From contig CAZIWA010000112.1 of the NCBI GenBank assembly GCA_964542875.1, positions 1 through 18,495 on the forward strand: a stretch of 18,495 bases of DNA, given 5' to 3'. The translations under genes and the position numbers were made by a program. Source of the DNA: CAZGOM01 sp964542875 (GTDB lineage Bacteria; Planctomycetota; Phycisphaerae; Phycisphaerales; Phycisphaeraceae). The notes under the pieces were generated by a model. The model searched no databases. It was given only the letters and a program-made list of their open reading frames with translations, and had not been told where the DNA came from. Positions 7,637 to 13,913 of the stretch are shown in pieces (positions within the stretch are counted from its first letter, which is position 1; each line of letters begins with the position of its first letter).

Positions 7637-8872
7637 ATGCGTAGGCGATACTCCAAGTCTGGCGCGCTGGTTCTGCTGGCGCTATTGGGGCTGGGGGCTT
7701 CGCAGACGATTCATTTGACCAGGGCCGAGGACACCCAGCCTGCTTATGGGCAAGTGTCCCAAGCTCTTGCGGATGAATACCTCCAGGCACGCAAGGCGTC
7801 GGCGAACGGCCCGGGACTTTCGATGTGCGCAGAGGTGCATGGCAAAGCGCCGGAGCCGCTGTGGGCCATCTACGGCTTTGCCTACGACCCTTCAGACCCC
7901 GCTTATGAACTTCGGGCCACCGTGGGCACGGGCGTCGCGGGAAATGAAACCGTGCCAGATATGGTGCAGCAGATGCCCAAGGGAGCGGGCATACCTGTAG
8001 CGAGTGTGAACGCGGACTTTTTTGAGATTAACAAAGGCGATCGGTATCTGGGATCGCTGCAGGGGCTGTGCATCGTTAATGGGGAGATGGTCGCCACGCC
8101 GATGTCGTCGACGTTTTGGATCGACGCAAAAGGCAAAGCGCAGATCGGTAACGTGACCGGCAAATTTCAGGTTACGTGGCCGGATGCTACGGTCTCCGGC
8201 ATTGCGCTCAACTGCGCTACCAGCGACTTTAAAACCCAGGTGAAGGCCGGGGATGTGGTGCTGTACACCGGAGCCTTCGGCCCGACCACGCTCGGGCCGG
8301 CAGGACGTGAGGCCGTGCTGGAACCTGTTGACCCGGGCAGCCTGCCGGTGCGGGCGAATCAGGTGTTTAAAGCCAAGGTGGTGAAGGTGGAGACTACGGG
8401 GAACGCCGTCATTCCTAAGAATGGAGTGGTGATCACTATTGGCTCTAAAGCCGAGAAATCTGTCCCTGCGCTTAAGCCCGGGGATACGGTGAGCATCAGC
8501 CTCGCCTGTGCGCCAGATATGACGGGGGTGAATGTTGCGGTGGGGGGCAGCCCGATTCTTTTGAAGGATGGTGAACTGGCCGGTACCCCAGCCAATAGAT
8601 ATCGCGCGCCAAGGACCGCGGTGGGCATTCATCCCGATGGGCGGGTGGAGTTTGTCGTTGTGGATGGCCGTCAACCCGCGCACTCCATCGGCATGACACT
8701 GCTTGAGACTGCGTTGTGGATGAAGTCCATCGGCTGCACGCAGGTGTTGAACCTTGACGGCGGCGGGTCATCCACGCTTTGGTATGAAGGCAAAGTGATG
8801 AATTCCCCTTCGGATGGACAACTGCGCAAGGTGGGGAACGCATTGATTCTTTTGAAAAAAGAGAAGCCCTGA
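7637..8872 (+). CDS. Exported phosphodiester glycosidase (NAGPA-domain protein)
   Basis: NAGPA-domain proteins include the human uncovering enzyme, which removes GlcNAc from GlcNAc-phosphodiesters, and bacterial relatives acting on phosphate-linked glycans or exopolysaccharide. The 411-residue protein has a basic N-terminus (MRRRYSKS), a hydrophobic core and small residues, i.e. a Sec signal peptide with cleavage probably between about residues 22 and 31. The C-terminal half carries the family core: RAPRTAVGIHPDGRVEFVVV, DGRQPAHSIGMTLLE, and NLDGGGSSTLW (372-382), followed by SPSDGQLRKVGNALIL. ATG 7637 is preferred to an in-frame GTG nine bases upstream because GAGGTGA is spaced correctly for it. 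It probably lies in an operon with the NagB-like gene. Together with the PIG-L gene the context suggests N-acetylglucosamine-containing, perhaps phosphate-bridged, polymers. The N-terminal ~100 residues before the catalytic core are unassigned. Confidence 0.9.
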   Translation: MRRRYSKSGALVLLALLGLGASQTIHLTRAEDTQPAYGQVSQALADEYLQARKASANGPGLSMCAEVHGKAPEPLWAIYGFAYDPSDPAYELRATVGTGVAGNETVPDMVQQMPKGAGIPVASVNADFFEINKGDRYLGSLQGLCIVNGEMVATPMSSTFWIDAKGKAQIGNVTGKFQVTWPDATVSGIALNCATSDFKTQVKAGDVVLYTGAFGPTTLGPAGREAVLEPVDPGSLPVRANQVFKAKVVKVETTGNAVIPKNGVVITIGSKAEKSVPALKPGDTVSISLACAPDMTGVNVAVGGSPILLKDGELAGTPANRYRAPRTAVGIHPDGRVEFVVVDGRQPAHSIGMTLLETALWMKSIGCTQVLNLDGGGSSTLWYEGKVMNSPSDGQLRKVGNALILLKKEKP

Positions 8873-8937
8873 GTTCACCTTGTCTGAGGGCTACAATCAC
8901 CCCGACAGGCTTAACCTTTTAGCCAAGGACCCATCAC

Positions 8938-9321
8938 GTGAACCCGATGGCGCGTGCGAAGTTTGATTCGTTGCTGGAAGAAGTGCTGGCGGACCTTCCT
9001 GAGCAGATTCATGATCTGCTGGATGAGATGCCGCTGGTGGTGGATGATGAACCTTCGCTGGATTTGTTTCGCAGCCTGGGGATGGATCCTGCGGACAGTG
9101 AGCTTTGCGGGCTGTACTCCGGGCGGCCGCTGACGCATCGAAGCGTGGAGCATTCGGGTGTGGTGCCGGATCGGATTCAGATTTTTCGTGGGCCCATTGC
9201 CAGGCTGGCGCGTTCGCAGGGGGTGGAGCTTAAGCACGAGATACGAGTGACTGTGCTTCATGAGATCGGGCATCACTTTGGTCTTGACGAGGACCAGCTT
9301 AAAGAGCTAGGGTATGCGTGA
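8938..9321 (+). CDS. Small zincin-like metallopeptidase family protein (DUF1025 type)
   Basis: This 127-residue protein fits the short metallopeptidase (zincin-like) family common in actinobacteria, proteobacteria and planctomycetes. Its C-terminus holds the zinc motif HEIGHHFGLDEDQLKELGY (108-126), with His108, Glu109 and His112 as HExxH and Asp116 as a likely third ligand or nearby acidic residue. The middle has the usual GLYSGRPLTHRS and RIQIFRGPI segments. The GTG at 8938 is chosen because AAGGA is eight bases upstream; the next ATG, nine bases later, would sit too far from it. No signal peptide, so cytoplasmic. Substrates of the family are not well established. The gene is 65 bases after the NAGPA gene and could be co-transcribed with it, but such genes occur in many contexts. 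A long terminator follows about 90 bases after the stop. Confidence 0.88.
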   Translation: MNPMARAKFDSLLEEVLADLPEQIHDLLDEMPLVVDDEPSLDLFRSLGMDPADSELCGLYSGRPLTHRSVEHSGVVPDRIQIFRGPIARLARSQGVELKHEIRVTVLHEIGHHFGLDEDQLKELGYA

Positions 9322-9408
9322 CTGTTGTTTTTACGGCGCACGGTTGTGACCGATCCAGTTCTTTGTCGGCGCCGGGATCAAACATATTTTTTCGGCTGGA
9401 CGGTTACC

Positions 9409-9448
9409 GCCGTCGGGTGCCTGCTGGTGTCCGACGGCGTCCTTTTTT
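9409..9448 (+). terminator. Intrinsic terminator after the metallopeptidase gene
   Basis: A 13-bp stem (GCCGTCGGGTGCC with GGTGTCCGACGGC, including three G-U pairs, loop TGCT) is followed by GTCC and six Ts. It separates the NagB-like/NAGPA/metallopeptidase run from the DUF4838 gene. Confidence 0.85.
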
Positions 9449-9692
9449 GTGTCCCCAGAGTGTCAGTGGCGAATCGAATAAAAAAACGAAATGAGTTATT
9501 TCATTCCTGTTTCACTAAGTCTCGGGTTGGCTTGCGATTGCCGGGTTTCAGCGGGGTTTATCTCGGATAGTCGCTGAATATTCAGTATCAGGAGAAAAAA
9601 AGACCGGATGAACCATCAGTAACCTTTGGCGGTTTCGTGCGTCATTTATCTGGACGAAACTATCAAAACCTCATTCGATGGAGCAATGCCGC
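9449..9692 (+). promoter_or_regulatory. Long leader before the DUF4838 gene with two inverted repeats
   Basis: The gap between the metallopeptidase and DUF4838 genes holds no credible gene. Past the terminator it contains a perfect 12-bp palindrome CTGAATATTCAG (9574-9585) and an inverted repeat GTTTCGT / ACGAAAC (9632-9638 and 9654-9660), the second about 33 bases before the start codon. These are plausible operator or leader-RNA elements. No convincing -35/-10 pair was found. Confidence 0.4.
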
Positions 9693-12224
9693 ATGCGCTA
9701 TTCCAAGTCCACTCTGGTCCTCCTTGCCTGCCTCATGGGTTTGTCGGGTTGTGCATCCTCATCAAATCAAGTTTCGTCCAGTAAAGATGCGCAACCGGTG
9801 ATCAGTGCGCAGACACTGGCGGATACCGCGGCGCTTAAGCCCATTGAAGTGGCCACCGCAGGCAAGCCTGACGGATCAAACGCGCTGGTGATCGCCAGCA
9901 AGGGACAGAGCCAAGCTGTGGTGGCAGTGCTTCCCGGTGCGGGGAAAGAAGAAAAGGCCGCGGCTGATGAACTGGTGAAGTACATCGGGTTGATGACCGG
10001 GGCGAAGGTGACCGTCGCCAATACACCTGACGCCATCGCCAAGGCCGTTGCGGGCAAGGCGCCGGTGATTCTGCTGGGGCAGGCGGCACTCAATGCCAAG
10101 CCTGAGCTGAAAACGCGCCTTGATAAGGCCGCCAAGCCCAATCCCGAAATCAGGTCCGACGCCATTGTGCTGCTGCGCGAAGGCAACAAGGTTTACATCG
10201 CCGGCAATAACGATGAATCGCACTATTTTGCGGTCAGCCAGCTTCTGCAGATGTGGGGTGTGCGCTGGTACCTGCCGACGGAAATCGGCGAATGCGTGCC
10301 CGATGTGAAAACATTGGACATCGGCAAACTCGATATGGCCTACGGCAGCCCGTTTGAGTCGCGTATGTATTGGATCTCCTGGCTGGGCGACACCACAGGG
10401 TTCAAGGAATTCAGCCGTCGCAATTTCATGGGTTCCGTTTATGTGCCCAACGGACACGTGCTGGCGGACTATGTGAAGGATGTGGTGCCCAAGGGCAAGA
10501 CGCACTGGGATGTACCCATTTCCGATCCCGCGACGGCCAAGGCCGTCGCGGACAAGGCCGCGGCCAAGTTCGCCAAAGGTGAAGACGTGATGATGGGCAT
10601 CGAGGACGGCATTTACAGCACGGATTACAAGGGTGACCTAGAACTTGCGGCCAAGCTGGACGACAAGTATTTCCAGAAGCCGGTGCTGACGGACCCTTTC
10701 ATGGTTTTCTACAACAACCTGGCCAAAGATCTGCTGGCCCGTTACCCCGACAGCAAGTCCAAGATCGGCTTTTTGTTGTACACGAACATCACCAATCCGC
10801 CGCAACGAAAGATCGTTGCGGAAAAGCCGCTGATCGCCTACCTGGCGCCCATTGATATCGATCCGACCCACGGCATGGACGACGTACGTTCGCCCGCCCG
10901 GCAGGAATACCGGGACATGATGTATCAGTGGTCCAAGGTGATGCAGGGACGCGTGGTGATCTACGACTACGACCAGGGCATGCTGGTGTGGCGTGACATT
11001 CCCAACCCGTCGCACATGGCCTTCAAGCAGGACGTGAAACACTACCGCGATGCGGGCATCATGGGGGTGGCGACAGAATCGCGCAATGCAACCGCAACCA
11101 TCTTCACCAACCTCTACTTCCGCGGCCAGTTGATGTGGAACCCGGATGCGGACGTAGACCAGATGCTGACGGAGTTCTACGCCAAGTTCTACGGCCCCGC
11201 AGCGGGGCCGATGGGCCGCTTCTGGAACACCATCTACAAGGGCTGGGAAGACACGCTGGCCACCGAGCATGAGTTCTTCGTCGCACCTGCGGTCTACACG
11301 CCGGAGATGATCAATAGCCTTCGCAAGGACCTGGCAGACGCCCAGGCGCTTATCAAACCGCTTGAAGGCAAGGCAAACCTTAGCCGCAATGAAAAGCTTT
11401 ACGTGCAGCGGATGAAGTTTGCCCAGTACCAGTTCGGCGTGCTGGACAACTACATGAAAATGGTTCACCTCGCCGCGGCTGAAGCAGACTACAAAGGCGC
11501 AGTCGCTGCGGGCAAGCAGGCACTGAAAGTGCGCGATGACATGACCGATATGAACCCGACCTTCACCACCTATCGCAAGATGGGCAATGACGGCTGGGCA
11601 TGGTTCCCCGGTGAGGTGCAGCAGTACGAGGTGTACGACAAGCTGACCAACGGCACCACAGGTAAGCTGGTGCAGAAGCTTCCGCTGGAATGGAACTTCC
11701 GACGTGATCCCAACGACACCGGCTACCCCCGCGGCTGGAAAGACGTGACGCCGGACATGACCTACTGGAATAAAAACAAGGACCAGTATCAGGGCGTCAA
11801 GCGTAAGGACTACCCCATCACCGAGTGGGAAGTGATTCGGTCAGACATTTACGCCCAGGCCCAGGGCATTTTGCACCCGGACTACCAAAGTTTCACGGGT
11901 TATATGTGGTATCAGACGCCCATCGACGTGACCGCGGCCGATGCGGCCAAGCCGGTGCACCTGATGTTCCCCGGCCTCTTCAGCGAGGCGTGGCTTTATG
12001 TGAACGGAGAGATGGTGGCTTACCGGCCGCAAGGGCAGATCTGGTGGCTCAACGACTACCGGTTTGAGTGGGATGTGGATCTTGCCGGTAAGCTCAAGGC
12101 CGGAAAAAACAACGTGGTGCTCCGGGTGCGCAACACCCATCACAACGGCGGGCTCTTCCGCAGGCCGTTCCTGTATGAGCCGGTGGCCCAACCGGCCGGG
12201 GCTCCCGCTGCGAAGACGAAGTAA
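9693..12224 (+). CDS. DUF4838 glycoside-hydrolase-like lipoprotein
   Basis: An 843-residue lipoprotein: signal MRYSKSTLVLLACLMGL, lipobox LSGC with Cys20. ATG 9693 is preferred over an in-frame ATG at 9678 because GGAG is nine bases upstream and the signal then starts normally. Domains in order: a GH20/GH67-type N-terminal alpha/beta domain (about 65-210, with EEKAAADELVKYIGLMTGAK); a central barrel-like DUF4838 domain (about 225-560) with the acidic segments MGIEDG (Glu304) and VATESRN (Glu462), then LYFRGQLMWNPDADVDQM and EFYAKFYGPAAGPMGRFW; a helical linker; and a C-terminal beta-sandwich (about 730-830) like the GH2 sugar-binding domain, with AWLYVNGEMVAYRP. DUF4838 proteins resemble alpha-glucuronidases but their activity is mostly undetermined. 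It is probably surface-anchored and acts on a uronate- or aminosugar-containing glycan. It stands alone between terminators. Confidence 0.77.
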   Translation: MRYSKSTLVLLACLMGLSGCASSSNQVSSSKDAQPVISAQTLADTAALKPIEVATAGKPDGSNALVIASKGQSQAVVAVLPGAGKEEKAAADELVKYIGLMTGAKVTVANTPDAIAKAVAGKAPVILLGQAALNAKPELKTRLDKAAKPNPEIRSDAIVLLREGNKVYIAGNNDESHYFAVSQLLQMWGVRWYLPTEIGECVPDVKTLDIGKLDMAYGSPFESRMYWISWLGDTTGFKEFSRRNFMGSVYVPNGHVLADYVKDVVPKGKTHWDVPISDPATAKAVADKAAAKFAKGEDVMMGIEDGIYSTDYKGDLELAAKLDDKYFQKPVLTDPFMVFYNNLAKDLLARYPDSKSKIGFLLYTNITNPPQRKIVAEKPLIAYLAPIDIDPTHGMDDVRSPARQEYRDMMYQWSKVMQGRVVIYDYDQGMLVWRDIPNPSHMAFKQDVKHYRDAGIMGVATESRNATATIFTNLYFRGQLMWNPDADVDQMLTEFYAKFYGPAAGPMGRFWNTIYKGWEDTLATEHEFFVAPAVYTPEMINSLRKDLADAQALIKPLEGKANLSRNEKLYVQRMKFAQYQFGVLDNYMKMVHLAAAEADYKGAVAAGKQALKVRDDMTDMNPTFTTYRKMGNDGWAWFPGEVQQYEVYDKLTNGTTGKLVQKLPLEWNFRRDPNDTGYPRGWKDVTPDMTYWNKNKDQYQGVKRKDYPITEWEVIRSDIYAQAQGILHPDYQSFTGYMWYQTPIDVTAADAAKPVHLMFPGLFSEAWLYVNGEMVAYRPQGQIWWLNDYRFEWDVDLAGKLKAGKNNVVLRVRNTHHNGGLFRRPFLYEPVAQPAGAPAAKTK

Positions 12225-12241
12225 CAACACCAAGATTTACA

Positions 12242-12280
12242 AAGCAAAAAGCGCATGCCGAGGGCATGCGCTTTTTGCTT
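12242..12280. terminator. Perfect bidirectional terminator between DUF4838 and phosphohexomutase genes
   Basis: An 18-bp perfect inverted repeat (arms 12242-12259 and 12263-12280, loop GAG) has five As on one flank and five Ts on the other, so it can stop transcription from both convergent genes. It lies 17 bases after the DUF4838 stop and 24 bases from the phosphohexomutase stop. Confidence 0.93.
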
Positions 12281-12304
12281 GGAAAGCGTTTTGAGAAGGA
12301 AAGC

Positions 12305-13711
12305 TTAATGATGCCCGGAGTCGGGTGTGCCGAGCTTGGGTGTCAGTTGTTCCAGAAGTGTCTTGAGCGTCTTCTTGTCTTTGGCTTCAGCATTCAGCCG
12401 CATAAGGGGCTCGGTGTTGCTGGCGCGGATGTTGAAGGCGTAGCCTTGGGTATCCCATGCGTCAATGCTGACGCCGTCGAGCTCGTCAAGTTTGCCGGCT
12501 TTGCCGTAGGTGTCTTTCACCCAGGAGAAGACGCCGGTCTTGTCCTGCACGACGAAGTTCTGTTCACCGGATTGGGGGTAGCGCATGTACGGAGCGATGA
12601 TCTGGCTCAGCGGGCGGTCGCTGGCGCTGAGGATGGAGAGCATGACGGCGAAAGCGATTGCGCCCGAGTCCGCGAAGTAGTTATCGCGGAAGTAAAAGTG
12701 GCCGGAGAGTTCACCGCCGAAGACGCCCTTGGTTTCGCGCAGGTCTGCCTTCATGAAGACGTGGCCCACACGGCTGCGGTAGGGTTTTCCGCCCAGGGAT
12801 TTGATGGTTTCTTCCACGGCCTTGCTGGAGCGCAGGTCGTACACCACGGTGCTGCCGGGGTTGGTCTTCAGGAAATACTCGGCGAAGAGCCCGGTGAGGT
12901 GGTCGCAGCCGATGATGTTGCCCAGTTCATCGGTGAAGATGCACCGGTCGGCGTCGCCGTCGAAGCATGCGCCAAAGTGTGCGGCGTGCTTCAGGACGCC
13001 TTCCTGGGTGGGGATCATGTTTTTGGCCACCAGAGGGTTGGGCTCATGAACGAACTTGCCATTGGTTTCAAAGTTGATTGGGATGATCTTGACGGTGGGG
13101 AGGCCTTCAAAAACCTTGGGCACCATGTGGCCGGCCATGCCGTTGGAAGCATCGACGTAGACCTTAAGGATCCGGTTGGTGGGGATGAAGAATTGGAGGA
13201 TGTGTTTCTTGTATTCGCTCCACACGTCGCGGGTGGAGAGCTTACCCGGGGTGACGCCTGCGGGGGCCTTGTAGGCTGCCCGGTCGGCGAGCTTTTCGGC
13301 AATGGCCTGAATGTCCTTGAGCCCGGTGTTGGCGCCGATGGGCTTGGCCTGGAGGCCTGAGAGTTTAAAGCCGTTGTAGTTGATGGGGTTATGGCTGGCA
13401 GTGGTCTGGATGCCGCCGATGGCGCCCAGAAAGTTGACTGCGAAGTACTGGATGGAGGTGTCCGCCATGCCCAGGTCGATCACGTCCACGCCGGAAGCCA
13501 GAAGCCCATCGATGAGCGCTTTGGCCATGGTGGGGGAGCTGGGGCGCATATCACGGGAGACAGCGACAGCGTTGCCTGTGGCGCCTGCGGCCTTGGCTTT
13601 TTCCTTGAAGAACTGGCCCGCGGCGAGGCCGACTTTCCAGCCGGCTTCTTCGTTGAGGGGCTCAGGATAGGTGGCGCGGATATCGTAGGCTTTGAAGATC
13701 GGTCCGATCAT
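12305..13711 (-). CDS. Phosphomannomutase/phosphoglucomutase (AlgC/ManB type)
   Basis: This cytoplasmic alpha-D-phosphohexomutase interconverts 6-phospho- and 1-phospho-hexoses (mannose and/or glucose), feeding nucleotide-sugar synthesis. The 468-residue length is typical of the AlgC-like group. All four catalytic elements are present: the phosphoserine loop TTASHNP (103-109, Ser106), the metal-binding loop DGDADR (251-256), the sugar-specificity loop GELSGH (333-338), and the phosphate-binding loop RASNTEP (429-435). The GEMSGH-like specificity loop is the type found in enzymes using both mannose and glucose phosphates; the GlmM type usually differs here. An AAAAGGG motif lies about ten bases before the ATG, a slightly long spacing. 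The gene is separated from the heparinase-like gene upstream by a terminator, so it is probably independently transcribed. The neighbourhood suits carbohydrate metabolism but the enzyme is also a housekeeping function. Confidence 0.93.
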   Translation of the reverse strand: MIGPIFKAYDIRATYPEPLNEEAGWKVGLAAGQFFKEKAKAAGATGNAVAVSRDMRPSSPTMAKALIDGLLASGVDVIDLGMADTSIQYFAVNFLGAIGGIQTTASHNPINYNGFKLSGLQAKPIGANTGLKDIQAIAEKLADRAAYKAPAGVTPGKLSTRDVWSEYKKHILQFFIPTNRILKVYVDASNGMAGHMVPKVFEGLPTVKIIPINFETNGKFVHEPNPLVAKNMIPTQEGVLKHAAHFGACFDGDADRCIFTDELGNIIGCDHLTGLFAEYFLKTNPGSTVVYDLRSSKAVEETIKSLGGKPYRSRVGHVFMKADLRETKGVFGGELSGHFYFRDNYFADSGAIAFAVMLSILSASDRPLSQIIAPYMRYPQSGEQNFVVQDKTGVFSWVKDTYGKAGKLDELDGVSIDAWDTQGYAFNIRASNTEPLMRLNAEAKDKKTLKTLLEQLTPKLGTPDSGHH

Positions 13712-13841
13712 GTGTTTAAGTCCCTTTTAAAGTGCGTGCATGATAACCCACACACACACGAGCGTCATGGGGTAGGTAAGCGCCTGATGATGCGCATAAG
13801 GGTGTCGTCTTGGCGCCATGCCGATCAGGCTGTGAAGCCCT

Positions 13842-13893
13842 AAAAACCGACACCCGGAGAAGGGTGCCGCCTTGCTCCGGGTGTCAGGTTTTT
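13842..13893. terminator. Terminator of the heparinase-like gene
   Basis: Long imperfect stem AAAAACC-GACACCCGGAG paired with CTCCGGGTGTC-A-GGTTTTT, with one bulged base; an extra AAGG/CCTT pairing extends the stem inside. On the minus strand it ends in GGTTTTTAG, shortly after the heparinase-like stop. The A/T flanks make it look bidirectional. Confidence 0.8.
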
Positions 13894-13913
13894 AATCCTT
13901 GATGAAGGACTTA

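Noticed and set aside
5647..7656. 669-codon open frame on the minus strand
   Set aside because: It lies antisense to both the PIG-L and NagB-like genes, its translation has no recognisable motif and is rich in His, Arg and Leu as expected from reverse reading of GC-rich codons, and the plus-strand proteins are clear family members.
5680..9321. Possible defence system (PIG-L, NagB-like, metallopeptidase)
   Set aside because: No nuclease, NTPase, toxin, reverse transcriptase or sensor domain is present; the families fit sugar metabolism and a common small metallopeptidase.
9325..9570. 81-codon plus-strand frame after the metallopeptidase gene
   Set aside because: It runs through the terminator at 9409-9448, lacks a ribosome-binding site and has no recognisable content.
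12266..13360. 364-codon plus-strand frame
   Set aside because: It is antisense to the phosphohexomutase, whose four catalytic loops are intact, and it starts inside the terminator stem at 12242-12280.
13748..13760. Short CA-dinucleotide run
   Set aside because: Only about five repeat units, within the range expected by chance; no link to phase variation since it is intergenic and away from a start.
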